From positions 806,001 to 870,000 of the forward strand of contig NZ_PYUD01000001.1 in NCBI RefSeq assembly GCF_003028575.1: a DNA stretch of 64,000 nucleotides. Direction: 5' to 3'. The translations under genes and the position numbers were made by a program. Positions 34,668 to 44,391 of this stretch are shown piece after piece; the stretch's first letter is position 1, and the number at the start of each line of letters is the position of its first letter. Under the pieces are notes generated by a model that was given only the letters and a program-made list of their open reading frames with translations, had not been told where the DNA came from and did not search any database. Source of the stretch: Halomonas urumqiensis (GTDB taxonomy: Bacteria; Pseudomonadota; Gammaproteobacteria; Pseudomonadales; Halomonadaceae).

Positions 34668-34910
34668 ATGACTGGAATCACAGCAACCGAGGCGCGCAGC
34701 AACCTCTATCGGTTGATAGATGAAACCGCCGAGTCCCATCAACCGGTCGTCATCATGGGCAAGCGCAACAAAGCCGTCCTGGTATCCGAAGAAGACTGGT
34801 CGGCGATTCAGGAAACCCTGTACCTGCTCTCCGTGCCAGGTATGCGGGAGTCCATTCGTGAGGGAATGGACACCCCCGTGGATGAATGCGGCGAGGAACT
34901 GGACTGGTGA
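34668..34910 (+). CDS. yefM: YefM/Phd-type antitoxin
   Basis: An 80-residue antitoxin of the Phd/YefM family. The N-terminal DNA-binding part shows the classic MTGITATEARSNLYRLIDE and the dimer strand PVVIMGKRNKAVLVSEEDW. The acidic C-terminal tail (GMDTPVDECGEELDW) should wrap the toxin. The GAGG ribosome site lies just after a set of 15-bp tandem repeats. The TGA overlaps the toxin GTG (GTGA), so toxin translation depends on antitoxin translation. Autoregulation through the GTAC palindromes upstream is likely. Confidence 0.95.
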   Translation: MTGITATEARSNLYRLIDETAESHQPVVIMGKRNKAVLVSEEDWSAIQETLYLLSVPGMRESIREGMDTPVDECGEELDW

Positions 34911-35170
34911 CCTGGACGTTGGTTTACACCAAGCAAGCCCAGAAAGACGCAAAGAAGCTCGCTTCCAGCGGCCTCAAGCCAAAAGCCCAGGAATTGCTGG
35001 CACTGGTAGCCGAAGACCCCTACCGCAAGCCACCTCCGTTCGAGAAGCTCATTGGTGATCTTGACGGGGCCTATTCACGGCGTATCAATATTCAGCACCG
35101 TCTGGTCTACCAGGTGCTCGAGGAGGCGCGAGTGGTGAAAGTCCTCAGGCTCTGGAGCCACTATGAATGA
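34907..35170 (+). CDS. yoeB: YoeB/Txe-type toxin (ribosome-dependent mRNA interferase)
   Basis: An 87-residue RelE-superfamily toxin that cleaves mRNA in the ribosomal A site. The conserved elements are LVYTKQAQKDAKKL, KPPPFEKLIGDLDGAYSRRI, IQHRLVYQV and the C-terminal LRLWSHYE, which contains the His-Tyr active-site end. The start is GTG 34907 overlapping the antitoxin stop, with GAGGAA upstream. The protein is full length with active-site residues present, so it is probably functional. About 170 bp of sequence with nothing recognisable separates it from cdd. Confidence 0.94.
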   Translation: MTWTLVYTKQAQKDAKKLASSGLKPKAQELLALVAEDPYRKPPPFEKLIGDLDGAYSRRINIQHRLVYQVLEEARVVKVLRLWSHYE

Positions 35171-35340
35171 CGCATGACCCACCGTTTCTGTCGGGCAGCG
35201 TTTGCGCCGTTGTACAGGATTTGCCGACAAGCACCGCGTCAGGCCTTTCGAGTAACGGTCGGATTACTCTGCCGGATTCTGCGCCACGAATGACACCCAC
35301 CCGCGACGTCTGATGGGCGTACAACATGACACTGGGCGGC

Positions 35341-35781
35341 TCAACCCGTCGACGCGTCTTGGCCCAGATTCTCGGGGCCGAAGCCATCCGGTAGCAACTC
35401 GTCCATGGTGTACTGGCGCAGTAGGTGACCTTGTGCGTCCACCACCATGATGCGGGTCGCGGCATCGGCGAATTCCCGGATGCGTTGGCGGCAGTCGCCG
35501 CAGGGCGTGCACAGGTGTTGGCCAGGGCCGATCACGTAGACCTCGCGGAGCTTTCGCTCACCGGCGCTGGCCATGGCGGCAATCGCCGAGGCCTCCGCGC
35601 AGAGGCCCTTGTAGTGGGCGACTTCCACATTGGCACCGACGTAGCGGGCACCGCTTTCGCTGATGACAAGCGCCCCTACCGGATGGTGCGAATAGGGGGC
35701 GTAGGCGCGGTCACGAACGGCCACCAGCTCGCGTGCGATCTCGGCGGGAATCTCCGCTGGTGGGGAGGTATCGCCACTCAT
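35341..35781 (-). CDS. cdd: Cytidine deaminase
   Basis: A 146-residue homotetrameric-type cytidine deaminase converting (deoxy)cytidine to (deoxy)uridine. The zinc motifs are CAEASA (with the catalytic Glu) and [17 protein letters not shown] is the nucleoside-binding strand. It is shorter than E. coli Cdd, as in Bacillus-type enzymes. Last gene of the tsx-nupC-deoCABD-cdd operon; its start overlaps the deoD stop by 4 bp. Confidence 0.95.
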   Translation of the reverse strand: MSGDTSPPAEIPAEIARELVAVRDRAYAPYSHHPVGALVISESGARYVGANVEVAHYKGLCAEASAIAAMASAGERKLREVYVIGPGQHLCTPCGDCRQRIREFADAATRIMVVDAQGHLLRQYTMDELLPDGFGPENLGQDASTG

Positions 35782-36515
35782 GCCTGGTCACCTCGTTTGG
35801 CCTGGTCGTCACGCAACACTGTTTCCAGGGCAATGTGCATCATGTCGGCGAAGGTGCGTTCGCGATCATCGCTCGACAGTGAATCGCCCTTGAGGATGTG
35901 GTCGGACACCGTGCAGATGGTCATTGCCCGGGCGCCGAATTCGGCGGCCACGCCGTACATGCCGGCGGCTTCCATCTCCACGCCGACGATGCCATAGCGC
36001 TTGAGCAGCTCGGCGGTTTCCGGGCGCGGATCATAGAACAGGTCCGCCGAGAACAGGTTGCCCACCTTGACCGGTACGCCTCGGGCCTCGGCGGCATCCA
36101 CGGCATGGCGTGTCAACGCGAAGTCGGCGATGGCGGCGAAGTCCATGCCGGCGAAGCGGCTGCGGTTGACGCCGGAATCGGTGCAGGCGCCCATGCCGAT
36201 CACCACGTCGCGCACCGCCACGTCATCGCGCACGGCACCGCACGATCCCACGCGGATCACATTGCGGACGTCGAAATCGGTGATCAGCTCCTTGGCATAG
36301 ATGGACACCGAGGGAATGCCCATGCCGTGGCCCATGACGGAAATCGGGCGCCCCTGGTAGTGGCCGGTGTAGCCGAACATGTTGCGCACGCTGTTGACCA
36401 GGCGGGCATCCTCGAGAAAGGTCTCGGCAATGTACTTGGCGCGCAGCGGGTCGCCGGGCATCAGCACGGTATCGGCGAAGTCGCCGCGCTGGGCCTTGAT
36501 ATGGGGAGTCGCCAT
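35778..36515 (-). CDS. deoD: Purine-nucleoside phosphorylase DeoD
   Basis: A 245-residue hexameric phosphorylase that splits purine (deoxy)nucleosides into base and (deoxy)ribose-1-phosphate. The expected segments are [54 protein letters not shown] and TICTVSDHI with the catalytic Asp. The start codon overlaps the deoB stop by one base (TAATG), and the stop overlaps cdd. It feeds deoB with sugar-1-phosphate. Confidence 0.97.
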   Translation of the reverse strand: MATPHIKAQRGDFADTVLMPGDPLRAKYIAETFLEDARLVNSVRNMFGYTGHYQGRPISVMGHGMGIPSVSIYAKELITDFDVRNVIRVGSCGAVRDDVAVRDVVIGMGACTDSGVNRSRFAGMDFAAIADFALTRHAVDAAEARGVPVKVGNLFSADLFYDPRPETAELLKRYGIVGVEMEAAGMYGVAAEFGARAMTICTVSDHILKGDSLSSDDRERTFADMMHIALETVLRDDQAKRGDQA

Positions 36516-37798
36516 TACAGGCCTCCTGGGCTTGTAGAATGATCTGAAGTGCGGTGGGACCTCGTGGAGATGGCGATAAAGCTTTCGCCGTCATCCATGG
36601 GCGGCAGGCCAAACCAGCTGGCAAGACTCTGGCCGATATCGGCGAAGGTCGCGCGCGCCCCTAGCGAGCCGGGCTCTAGGCCGGCGCCGCTCACCAGCAC
36701 CGGGATGTGCTCACGGGTGTGGTCGGTGCCTGGCCAGGTGGGGTCGCAGCCATGGTCGGCGGTCAGGATCAGCAGGTCATCCGGGGCAAGCCGTTCCAGC
36801 AACTCGGGCAGCATGGCATCGAAGTGCTCGAGGGCTGCGGCGTAGCCCGCGACGTCGCGACGGTGGCCGAAGACCATGTCGAAATCGACGAAGTTGGTCA
36901 TCACCAGCGAGCGCTCGCCGGACTCATCGATGGCCGCCAGGGTGGCGCTCATCAGGGCGTCGTGGCCGCTGGCCTTGACGCTGCGCGAGATGCCGCAGTG
37001 GGCATAGATATCAGCGATCTTGCCGATGGCGATCACCTCGCCGCCGTCATCGTGCAGTTTCTGCAGCACGGTGGGGGCGGGTGGCTCGACGCTGTAGTCG
37101 CGGCGATTGGCGGTTCTCGCGAAGTCGGCGGCGGTGCTTCCGCTGAACGGGCGGGCGATGACCCGGCCGATGTTGTAGGGCTCGAGCAGTTCACGCGCCG
37201 TCTCGCACACTTGATAGAGGCGTTGCAGACCGAAGGTTTCCTCGTGAGCGGCGATCTGGAACACCGAATCCGCCGAGGTGTAGACGATGGGCTTGCCGGA
37301 GGTGACATGCGCCTCGCCAAGCCGGGCGATGATCTCGGTGCCCGAGGCGTGGCAATTGCCGAGCACTCCCGGCAACCCGGCTTCGCTCACCAGGGCATCG
37401 AGCAAGGCGGAGGGGAAGCTGTCCTGCTTGTCGGGAAAATAGCCCCAGTCGAAGCGCACCGGCACACCGGCGATTTCCCAATGGCCGGAAGGGGTGTCCT
37501 TGCCGGAGGAGAGCTCGCGGGCAAAGCCGTGACGGCCCGTGATGCCTGTGGGCACGGCCACCCCCTCTGCCCAGCCGCCGGTGCTTTCGCGGTGGGCATG
37601 ATAAAGGCCAAGGCTTGCCAGGTTGGGTAGCCTCAACGGACCGCTGCGGCCCTGTTCTCCGGCGATCTCGCACTCGCCCCGCGCGCAGGCGGCGGCGATA
37701 TGGCCAAGGGTATCGGCGCCGGCATCGCCGAAACGCTCGGCATCCGGCGCGCTGCCGATGCCGAAGGAGTCGAGCACCAGCACGATGGCACGTGTCAT
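36515..37798 (-). CDS. deoB: Phosphopentomutase DeoB
   Basis: A 427-residue alkaline-phosphatase-superfamily mutase interconverting (deoxy)ribose-1- and -5-phosphate. Motifs are [13 protein letters not shown] (metal Asp/Ser region), [20 protein letters not shown] (phosphorylated Thr), [12 protein letters not shown] and [22 protein letters not shown]. The C-terminus extends past the usual [11 protein letters not shown] by about 20 residues ([20 protein letters not shown]), probably harmless. It overlaps deoA by ATGA at 37795-37798. Confidence 0.97.
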   Translation of the reverse strand: MTRAIVLVLDSFGIGSAPDAERFGDAGADTLGHIAAACARGECEIAGEQGRSGPLRLPNLASLGLYHAHRESTGGWAEGVAVPTGITGRHGFARELSSGKDTPSGHWEIAGVPVRFDWGYFPDKQDSFPSALLDALVSEAGLPGVLGNCHASGTEIIARLGEAHVTSGKPIVYTSADSVFQIAAHEETFGLQRLYQVCETARELLEPYNIGRVIARPFSGSTAADFARTANRRDYSVEPPAPTVLQKLHDDGGEVIAIGKIADIYAHCGISRSVKASGHDALMSATLAAIDESGERSLVMTNFVDFDMVFGHRRDVAGYAAALEHFDAMLPELLERLAPDDLLILTADHGCDPTWPGTDHTREHIPVLVSGAGLEPGSLGARATFADIGQSLASWFGLPPMDDGESFIAISTRSHRTSDHSTSPGGL

Positions 37799-39138
37799 GG
37801 GGCCTCCCGACGAATCACGTCATGGATCAGTGTAGGGGGTGCGGTGGTGGAGTCATCCACCGTCATGGCACCCAGTATTTGCCTCTCTGCCTCGTCGGCA
37901 TCGGCGTCGCTTGCCGCGTGGATCATCGCCAGCGGGCGTTGGCCATCCACCTGCTCGCCGATCGATGCGATGTGGGTCAGGCCAACGGATGGGTCGATGA
38001 CATCCGCGGGGTTCCGCCGGCCACCACCCAGTGCCACCACGGCGAGCCCGACGGCGCGAGTGTCGATCCTCATGACCCGGCCTGCCTGGCGGGTATACAC
38101 GGGGCGCATGACCGGCGCCGTGGGCAGGTAGTGGCCGGGGCGCTCGAGCAGGTCGCCTGGACCGCCGAGACCCGCCACCATGCGGGAGAATCGCTCGGCG
38201 GCGGCGCCCGAGGACAGGGTCTCGTCGAGTCGTGCAAGGGCCAGGTCACGGGAGGCCGCCAGGCCGCCGGCCATCAGCAGCTCGGCGGCAAGCGTCCGAG
38301 TGACATCGAGTAGACGGCCGTGGCGCTTCTCACCGCTCAACAGGCGCAGCGCCTCGTGGATCTCGATGGCATTGCCGGCGCACGGCGCCAGCGGCTGGCT
38401 CATGTCGCTGACCACCGCCGTGGTCGGCGTGCCGGCGCGGCTTGCCACTTCGGCGATGACCCCGGCGAGCTCGCGCGCCGCCTCGGGTGTTGGCATGAAC
38501 GCGCCACTGCCGACCTTGACGTCCATCACCAGCGCATCCAGGCCGCAGGCCAGCTTCTTGCCGAGTATTGAGCTTACGATCAGTGGCAGCGATTCCACGG
38601 TGGCGGTGACATCACGTACCGCGTAGAGCCGCTTGTCGGCGGGCGCCAGGTCGGCGGTCTGGCCGATGATCGCCACCCCGACCTCCTTGACCAGTGCACG
38701 AAAGGTGGCGGTATCGGGGCTGATCGAATAACCGGGAATCGCCTCGAGCTTATCCAGCGTACCGCCGGTGTGGCCTAGGCCACGGCCGGAAATCATCGGC
38801 ACATGGCCGCCACAGGCGGCGATCCAGGGGCCAAGCACCAGCGAGACGAGGTCGCCCACACCGCCCGTGGAGTGCTTGTCGAGCACCGGACCTGGAAGGT
38901 CCAGGTCGTTCCACTCGAGCACCTGGCCGGAATCGCGGATCGCCTCGGTGAGTGCCACGGTCTCGGCGGTATTCATGCCGTTGAGCATGATCGCCATGGC
39001 CAGTGCACCAACCTGTGCATCTCCCAGGCTGCCGTCGCTGATACCCGCGACCAGTTGGTGAATCGCCTCGCTGTCGAGCGCCTTGCCATCACGCTTGGCG
39101 CGGATCAACTCCTGGGGAAGGGCGGCGCGGGTGGCCAT
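37795..39138 (-). CDS. deoA: Thymidine phosphorylase DeoA
   Basis: A 447-residue pyrimidine-nucleoside phosphorylase releasing thymine and 2-deoxyribose-1-phosphate. Family motifs: [13 protein letters not shown], the phosphate-binding [33 protein letters not shown] (signature) and [15 protein letters not shown] start it at ATG 39138, which overlaps the deoC stop as TGATG; an in-frame TTG lies one codon earlier. It is central in the deo operon between deoC and deoB. Confidence 0.96.
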   Translation of the reverse strand: MATRAALPQELIRAKRDGKALDSEAIHQLVAGISDGSLGDAQVGALAMAIMLNGMNTAETVALTEAIRDSGQVLEWNDLDLPGPVLDKHSTGGVGDLVSLVLGPWIAACGGHVPMISGRGLGHTGGTLDKLEAIPGYSISPDTATFRALVKEVGVAIIGQTADLAPADKRLYAVRDVTATVESLPLIVSSILGKKLACGLDALVMDVKVGSGAFMPTPEAARELAGVIAEVASRAGTPTTAVVSDMSQPLAPCAGNAIEIHEALRLLSGEKRHGRLLDVTRTLAAELLMAGGLAASRDLALARLDETLSSGAAAERFSRMVAGLGGPGDLLERPGHYLPTAPVMRPVYTRQAGRVMRIDTRAVGLAVVALGGGRRNPADVIDPSVGLTHIASIGEQVDGQRPLAMIHAASDADADEAERQILGAMTVDDSTTAPPTLIHDVIRREAP

Positions 39139-39941
39139 CAATAGCCTCCCGAAGACGCCGGGTCGCGGTTCATGATGCCAAGGGTCTCGAGGAGGTTGTC
39201 GAGCAGGCCCGAGGCACCGAAGCGGAAGTGCGCCGGAGTGATCCAGGCCTTGCCCATCAGCCGCTCGGCCAGCGCCAGATACGCTTCGGCATCCTCGACG
39301 GTACGCACGCCGCCGGCGGCCTTGAAGCCGACCTGCTGGCCTGTGCGTGCGGCGTGTTCCTTGATCACCGTGAGCATGATCTCGGCGGCTTCAAGAGTGG
39401 CATTGGTCTCGACCTTGCCGGTGGAGGTCTTGATGAAGTCGGCACCACCTTCGATGGCCAGTTCACTCGCCCGGCGGATAAGTGCGGGGTCGGCAAGCTC
39501 GCCAGTCTCGAGGATGACCTTGAGCTGTGCGCTGCCGGCGGCCTGGTGGCAGGCGGCGACCAGCTCCACACCCACCTCTTCGTTACCCGCCAACAGGGCG
39601 CGATAGGGGAAGACGACATCCACTTCGTCGGCACCCGAGGCCACGGCGTCACGGGTTTCGCGAGCGGCGGCCATGATGTCGTCATTGCCGTGGGGGAAGT
39701 TGGTCACCGTGGCGATGCGGATCGCGTCGTTCTGCTGGTAGGCGGTGAGGGCGCGGCGAGCGGTCACCACGAAGGCCGGGTAGACGCACAGTGCCGCTGG
39801 TGCGCCAACGGGGGTTCTGGCGCGCTGGCAGAGGGCTTCGATGGTGGCATCGGTGTCGGTGTCGTTGAGGCTGGTGAGGTCCATCAGTGCCAGCGCCTGA
39901 CGGGCTATCTGCTGGCGCTGCTGGGAAATGGTGTCGGTCAT
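39138..39941 (-). CDS. deoC: Deoxyribose-phosphate aldolase DeoC
   Basis: A 267-residue class I aldolase cleaving 2-deoxyribose-5-phosphate to acetaldehyde and glyceraldehyde-3-phosphate. The Schiff-base lysine is in [11 protein letters not shown], and the second active-site lysine in [11 protein letters not shown]. The size matches the E. coli enzyme (259 aa). The frame is open far upstream into the transporter gene, but family homology begins at ATG 39941 ([11 protein letters not shown]). It is preceded by a GC-rich hairpin in the 119-bp gap after the transporter gene. Confidence 0.96.
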   Translation of the reverse strand: MTDTISQQRQQIARQALALMDLTSLNDTDTDATIEALCQRARTPVGAPAALCVYPAFVVTARRALTAYQQNDAIRIATVTNFPHGNDDIMAAARETRDAVASGADEVDVVFPYRALLAGNEEVGVELVAACHQAAGSAQLKVILETGELADPALIRRASELAIEGGADFIKTSTGKVETNATLEAAEIMLTVIKEHAARTGQQVGFKAAGGVRTVEDAEAYLALAERLMGKAWITPAHFRFGASGLLDNLLETLGIMNRDPASSGGY

Positions 39942-39977
39942 GGTGGAATCCGCCGAGTGGTTGAGTGGCGTGAGATG

Positions 39978-40002
39978 GCGCCGCGGCACATGGCCGCGGC
40001 GC
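39978..40002 (-). terminator. GC-rich hairpin between nupC-type gene and deoC
   Basis: A perfect 9-bp stem (GCGCCGCGG / CCGCGGCGC) with a 7-nt loop, inside the operon. With no T-tract it may be an RNA-processing or partial-termination site that lowers or stabilises downstream deo expression. Confidence 0.4.
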
Positions 40003-40060
40003 TCGGTAGTGTCGTGATCCGCGCAATGACGCGTGACAATGTTGCAACGCCTGCGCGCGA

Positions 40061-41335
40061 TCAGCCCAGCGCCCCTAGCGCCAGGAAGAACCCGGCGATG
40101 GAGGCGGACATCAGGTTGGACAGGGTACCCGCCAGCACCGCCTTGATGCCAAACCGGGCAATATCGTGACGGCGGCTCGGGGCAATGCTGCCAAGTCCCC
40201 CCAGCAGGATGGCGATCGACGACAGGTTGGCGAAACCACACAACGCGAAGGAGAGAATCGCCATGGTGTGGGGCGTCATCGCCTGGCCCGTGGCCGCGAC
40301 GACCTGCTCGCCATCCAGGTAGGGCGCCAGATTGATATAGGCGACAAACTCGTTGACCACCAGCTTCTGGCCGATGAAGGAGCCGGCAAGCGTGGCTTCT
40401 TCCCAGGGCACACCGAGCAGGAACGCCAGCGGTGCGAACAGCCAGCCAAGAATCAGCTCGAGGCTCAAGCTTTCCATGCCGAACCAGCCACCCATGCCAC
40501 CCAGCATGCCGTTGATCAGCGCGATCAGGCCGATGAAGGCCAGCAGCATGGCACCGACGTTTGCGGCGAGCTTCATGCCTGAAGTGGCGCCGGAAGCGGC
40601 GGCATCCAGCACATTGGCGGGGCGGTCCTCTTCTTCCTCGAGCCGGGCCTCTGCTTCGGAGACGCTGTCCTCGGGCGCTTCGGTTTCCGGCATGATCAAT
40701 TTGGCGAACAGCAGCCCGCCCGGTGCGGCCATGAATGATGCCGCCACCAGATATTCCATGGGAATGCCCAGGGCCGCGTAGCCGGCGAGCACCGAGCCCG
40801 CCACCGATGCCAGGCCGCCACACATCACCGCGAACAGCTGCGAAGGTGTCATGCGGGCGATAAAGGGACGTACCACCAGCGGTGCTTCGGTCTGGCCGAC
40901 GAAGATGTTGGCGGTGGCCGAAAGCGACTCGGTGCGCGATGTGCCAAGTGCCTTCTGCAGTGCGCCACCGAGAATGCGGATCACCCACTGCATGATGCCG
41001 AGGTAGTACAGCACGGCGATCAGTGAAGAGAAGAAGATGATCACCGGCAACACCTTGATGGCGAACACGAAGCCGATGTTTTCCACATCGGCAAGGCCAC
41101 CGAACAGGAAGTCGATGCCGTCATTGGCATACATCACCACCTGGCTTACGGCCCCGGAGATGGTCGCAAGCACCGATTGCCCGAAGGGCACATAGAGGAC
41201 GAAGGCGCCGATGCCCGCCTGTATGGCGAAGGCACCAAGCACGGTACGCAGGCGTATCGAGCGGCGGTTGGTCGAAAATACCAGGGCGATGGCAACCAGG
41301 GTCACCATGCCCACCAGGCTCATTATCAGGGTCAT
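40061..41335 (-). CDS. nupC: Concentrative nucleoside transporter (NupC/CNT family)
   Basis: A 424-residue inner-membrane ion-coupled nucleoside importer. CNT hallmarks are visible: [37 protein letters not shown] (re-entrant loop motif GQTEAP), [15 protein letters not shown] and [19 protein letters not shown]. About nine to ten membrane helices. A charged, Glu-rich cytoplasmic loop ([13 protein letters not shown]) interrupts the middle. It lies 29 bp after tsx and feeds the deo enzymes downstream. Confidence 0.93.
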   Translation of the reverse strand: MTLIMSLVGMVTLVAIALVFSTNRRSIRLRTVLGAFAIQAGIGAFVLYVPFGQSVLATISGAVSQVVMYANDGIDFLFGGLADVENIGFVFAIKVLPVIIFFSSLIAVLYYLGIMQWVIRILGGALQKALGTSRTESLSATANIFVGQTEAPLVVRPFIARMTPSQLFAVMCGGLASVAGSVLAGYAALGIPMEYLVAASFMAAPGGLLFAKLIMPETEAPEDSVSEAEARLEEEEDRPANVLDAAASGATSGMKLAANVGAMLLAFIGLIALINGMLGGMGGWFGMESLSLELILGWLFAPLAFLLGVPWEEATLAGSFIGQKLVVNEFVAYINLAPYLDGEQVVAATGQAMTPHTMAILSFALCGFANLSSIAILLGGLGSIAPSRRHDIARFGIKAVLAGTLSNLMSASIAGFFLALGALG

Positions 41336-41364
41336 GACAGCACCTATTGTATGGGCGTTATGTG

Positions 41365-42174
41365 TTACAGGAAGTTGAACTTAACGCTGTAGATCATGGC
41401 GTTCTGGTAGGCATTCGGTGTGCCCAGCTTGTTGTCGGCATAGCGATACTGGATGCCGGTAGTGATGCGCTCGTGTGGATGCCACCACAGGCTGACGGCG
41501 CCATTGGTGCCAACCTCATCGGCCTTGTCGCCGATATAATTCTGCGTCAAGTAATCGTCGTCACGGGCAAACGTCTGTTCGTGCCAGTTGGTGACGCTGA
41601 AGGCCTGGTCGAAGGCACTGAAATCGTAGCCTGCCACCCAGCCGGCCATGTAGCCATTCATGCCAGTGTAGCCATCGCTCTGAACCCGCGCGGCGCCGAT
41701 GAACGGCTTGATCCACACGCCATTCTCGAAGGTGTGCCGGTAACCCAGGCCGAGGATCTGATCCTGCTCGCGTGCGTCAAACCCGTAGTCGCGGAAGTCG
41801 TAGACATGGGCGTAAAGCGAAAATGGCGAATCACCCAGATAGAGGTGCGAGGTCACCTTGGCGGCGCTGCGCAGGTTATCCTGGCCGCCACTTGCCTCAT
41901 CGAACCGATCGTTGGTGGGGTTTTCCAGGTCGGCAAAGCCATAGAATTCACCCCACTCGAAACCCACTCCGCCCTCGAGTTCCAGGTACATGAAATCGCT
42001 CTTGGCGGCATTGCTGGCGGTGCGCTGTTCGGTGCCGTCGGACCAGTCGAGATAGTTGACCGAAAAGTTGGCGAACGACCACAGCGGCTCGAGCGCCATG
42101 GCTTGGCTGCTGGCAACCGCCAGGAGTGTGCCGGCGCCCATTCCGAGCAGAGAAGGGATGCGGGAAAACGTCAT
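41365..42174 (-). CDS. tsx: Tsx/OmpK-type outer-membrane nucleoside channel
   Basis: A 269-residue outer-membrane barrel. A signal peptide (cleavage near AMA) is followed by the Tsx family opening [20 protein letters not shown] and the segments [15 protein letters not shown] and [15 protein letters not shown]. It ends in the terminal aromatic strand YSVKFNFL. Tsx passes nucleosides and deoxynucleosides. Its place at the head of a nupC-deo-cdd operon supports the nucleoside role over the general OmpK label. The long upstream region holds candidate CRP and DeoR sites. Confidence 0.9.
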   Translation of the reverse strand: MTFSRIPSLLGMGAGTLLAVASSQAMALEPLWSFANFSVNYLDWSDGTEQRTASNAAKSDFMYLELEGGVGFEWGEFYGFADLENPTNDRFDEASGGQDNLRSAAKVTSHLYLGDSPFSLYAHVYDFRDYGFDAREQDQILGLGYRHTFENGVWIKPFIGAARVQSDGYTGMNGYMAGWVAGYDFSAFDQAFSVTNWHEQTFARDDDYLTQNYIGDKADEVGTNGAVSLWWHPHERITTGIQYRYADNKLGTPNAYQNAMIYSVKFNFL

Positions 42175-42194
42175 GAGGACCTCGCGATTTATGA

Positions 42195-42220
42195 TTGTGA
42201 TGAACCGTTGTGATGAACCG
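42195..42220. repeat. 13-bp tandem duplication in the tsx leader
   Basis: TTGTGATGAACCG occurs twice in direct succession, about 20 bp upstream of the tsx start codon, within the presumed 5' UTR. Confidence 0.9.
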
Positions 42221-42243
42221 ATAAGACAGGGTGGTGATACTGA

Positions 42244-42280
42244 TGTGAACGCTATAACATGTTTTGTGATTTTTCTAACA
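42244..42280. promoter_or_regulatory. Candidate CRP site and DeoR-like half-sites in the tsx/deoR intergenic region
   Basis: TGTGA-ACGCTA-TAACA (42244-42259) matches the CRP consensus TGTGA-N6-TCACA with one mismatch. TTCTAACA (42273-42280) is exactly one half of the known E. coli DeoR operator palindrome TGTTAGAATTCTAACA, and TATAACA (42253-42259) is a second, weaker copy 21 bp away. The 380-bp gap (42175-42554) is AT-rich here (TTTTTCTAACATTTTTTT) and otherwise carries only two short tandem repeats. Confidence 0.5.
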
Positions 42281-42489
42281 TTTTTTTGTCACAGCGTGTC
42301 CCTGAAGGCCAAGCACCTGTTCAATGGCACGCATTCGATACCCGCTGGAGGTGTTGCGGCTCAATCGCCTGAATCCCCGCTAACGCGGCTATCAAGCCTT
42401 GCAAACCGTCATCGGCAGCGGTTCGGTGGATATGGCTTTTCCCGTCAAGCTGGCCCAGCATAGAGCCAAGCTTGAACTGTCAAACACTG

Positions 42490-42521
42490 GCACTCGATCA
42501 CTCAAGCACTCGATCACTCGA
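42490..42521. repeat. 16-bp tandem duplication in the deoR leader
   Basis: GCACTCGATCACTCAA and GCACTCGATCACTCGA are adjacent, one mismatch, about 35 bp upstream of the deoR start. Confidence 0.88.
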
Positions 42522-42554
42522 GCGCAATCAGTCAATTCGGGAGGTGGAGGTTTC

Positions 42555-43331
42555 ATGAACGGCCGAAGTGCCATGCGCCTGGCCAGGCTTCAGGAGGCCC
42601 TGGTGGGAGGCGGTACCATCCACCTCAGTGAGGCCGCAAGGTTGTGCGGGGTCTCGGAAATGACCATCCGCCGCGATGTGGCGGCAAGTGATGGGGCGAT
42701 CGTATTCATCGGAGGGCGGCTGGTGATGGCGGACAACCCGCAGTTCGCGCCGGTCTACGATCTCGACGAGCAGCGAGGTAGCCACTACTTCGCCAAGCAA
42801 CGGCTATGTCATGAGGCGGCGGCATTCATCGAGGAGGGCGATACCCTGTTCATCGACTGCGGCACCACCTTGATGCCGTTGGTGAGCCTTCTGTCGTCTT
42901 TCAACGCGCTGACGGTAGTGACCTACGCGCTCAACGTGGCCAGTGCGGTGGCGGCATTGCCCGGGGTGAGGTTGATTCTACTCGGCGGCCTCTATCATGA
43001 CTCGTCGCAATCGTTCGGTAGCGACGATATGGATGAAGCCATCGAGCGCCTGGGCATCAACAAGGCCTTCATTTCGGCAGCGGGTGTCGACCCCGAGCGT
43101 GGGGTGAGTTGCTTTCACTTCCACGAAGTGGCGCCCAAGCGGGCCGCCATCGCCGCCGCTACACAGTGCATCCTGGTGGTCGACGAGACCAAGCTCGGGG
43201 TGATTCGACCGGCCCGGTTTGCCGGCCTCGAAGCGTTCGACGTGCTGATCTGCGATGGCGAGGCGGGGCAGGCTCTGTCTAGCTGGCAACGACACGCCAC
43301 CGCGACCCGTATACGAATCCTGCTGGCATGA
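42555..43331 (+). CDS. deoR: DeoR, deoxyribonucleoside regulator
   Basis: A 258-residue DeoR-family repressor. The HTH is RLARLQEALVGGGTIHLSEA followed by CGVSEMTIRRDVA. The C-terminal ISOCOT-like sugar-phosphate domain has DTLFIDCGTTLMPLVSLL, GLYHDSSQSFGS and LGINKAFISAAGVD. The length is close to E. coli DeoR (252 aa), whose inducer is deoxyribose-5-phosphate. It is divergent from tsx-nupC-deo, so it is the obvious regulator. ATG 42555 has a very strong ribosome site (GGGAGGTGGAGG); the frame is open upstream to 42399. Confidence 0.92.
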   Translation: MNGRSAMRLARLQEALVGGGTIHLSEAARLCGVSEMTIRRDVAASDGAIVFIGGRLVMADNPQFAPVYDLDEQRGSHYFAKQRLCHEAAAFIEEGDTLFIDCGTTLMPLVSLLSSFNALTVVTYALNVASAVAALPGVRLILLGGLYHDSSQSFGSDDMDEAIERLGINKAFISAAGVDPERGVSCFHFHEVAPKRAAIAAATQCILVVDETKLGVIRPARFAGLEAFDVLICDGEAGQALSSWQRHATATRIRILLA

Positions 43332-43522
43332 TGTCTCCTGATCGATTCCCCTCGATAGCCTGGTGGGTCTGATGTGTTATCAGTCGTTTTGATCGACTAA
43401 ATCACGAGCTAGGTCAAGGCGGCACATTTTCGCAGTTGCTATCTTGCAGGTAAGGCTTCACTTGTCTACGCACCCCTGGGCCCAAGTGGAGTGTGATTGA
43501 TCCATCTACCTGAGGGTTCATC

Positions 43523-44206
43523 ATGCAAGCTTCCGATGTCATGACCAGAAATGTCATTTCCGTGTCGCCCGACAGCGAGGTTCGCGAGATCGCAAGCCTG
43601 CTTCTCGAGCACGCTATCAGTGCGGTACCTGTGGTGAATGCGGCGGGCAAGGTACTGGGTATCGTCAGTGAGGGAGACCTGATGCGTCGTGTCGAGCAAC
43701 AGGAAGAGCGCCACAAATCGTGGTGGCTGAAGCTTTTCACTGGGCATGATGCCGGTGACTATGTGAAATCCCACGGACGCCTGGCCCATGAGGTGATGAC
43801 GCCCGAGCCGATCACCATCGACGAAGCGATGCCGCTGCATCGCATTGCGGCACTGCTTGAAAAGCACCGCATCAAGCGGGTGCCGGTAGTGAGTAACGGT
43901 AAGTTGACCGGCATCGTCAGTCGCTCCAACCTGCTTCGTGGTTTCTCGGTCACAGAGCTCGATGCCAGGGTATCCACGGATGACAAGGACATTCGCCGGG
44001 CGATTCTGGATGAGCTGGAGGCCAACACCAACGTGATGGTCGACCATATCAATGTGATGGTCTCTGACGGCAAGGTGCAGCTTTGGGGATTGGTGGAGAG
44101 CCATGACGAGAGGATGGCGGTGCAGGTCGCCGCGGAAAACGTCTCCGGGGTGAAGTCCGTCGAGAATAACCTCGGCTACATGCCGCGCGGGTATGGCGGC
44201 GCCTGA
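43523..44206 (+). CDS. CBS-pair protein with C-terminal BON domain
   Basis: A 227-residue protein with two CBS repeats (MQASDVMTRNVISVSPDSEV to VSEGDLMRR; LAHEVMTPEPITIDEAM to VSRSNLLRG) that bind adenine nucleotides as an energy sensor. A BON domain follows at about residues 155-222 (VMVDHINVMVSDGKVQLWG, VENNLGYMPRG). BON domains are associated with membrane or ligand binding. No catalytic domain is present, so the role is probably regulatory. It stands alone behind a 191-bp non-coding stretch with no recognisable site. Confidence 0.88.
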   Translation: MQASDVMTRNVISVSPDSEVREIASLLLEHAISAVPVVNAAGKVLGIVSEGDLMRRVEQQEERHKSWWLKLFTGHDAGDYVKSHGRLAHEVMTPEPITIDEAMPLHRIAALLEKHRIKRVPVVSNGKLTGIVSRSNLLRGFSVTELDARVSTDDKDIRRAILDELEANTNVMVDHINVMVSDGKVQLWGLVESHDERMAVQVAAENVSGVKSVENNLGYMPRGYGGA

Positions 44207-44245
44207 GTCCCCTTGTGGCCATCTCGTTCAGCCGACGACACGACA

Positions 44246-44273
44246 TCAGAGGCGGCCAACTGGCCGCCTCTGA
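44246..44273. terminator. Bidirectional hairpin after the CBS-BON gene
   Basis: A 13-bp inverted repeat (TCAGAGGCGGCCA / TGGCCGCCTCTGA) with almost no loop, so the effective stem is about 11 bp. It lies between convergent genes. Confidence 0.7.
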
Positions 44274-44351
44274 CATTCTGTTGAGATAGTCGCTGGGATT
44301 GGTCGTTGAGATAGCCGTTGAGATGATGCTTGGCCTGGCTATGTCAGCTGT

Positions 44352-44391
44352 TACTCCTCATCGTGGGGAACTACTCCTCATCGGGGGGAAC
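44352..44391. repeat. 20-bp tandem duplication over an aminotransferase stop codon
   Basis: TACTCCTCATCGTGGGGAAC and TACTCCTCATCGGGGGGAAC are adjacent with one mismatch. The second copy contains the last codons (PPDEE) and TAG of the minus-strand aminotransferase; the first repeats the same segment just past the stop. Confidence 0.92.

Noticed and set aside
39942-40988. A 349-codon N-terminal extension of deoC
   Set aside because: It is an out-of-frame reading of the nucleoside transporter gene on the same strand; DeoC homology begins at ATG 39941.
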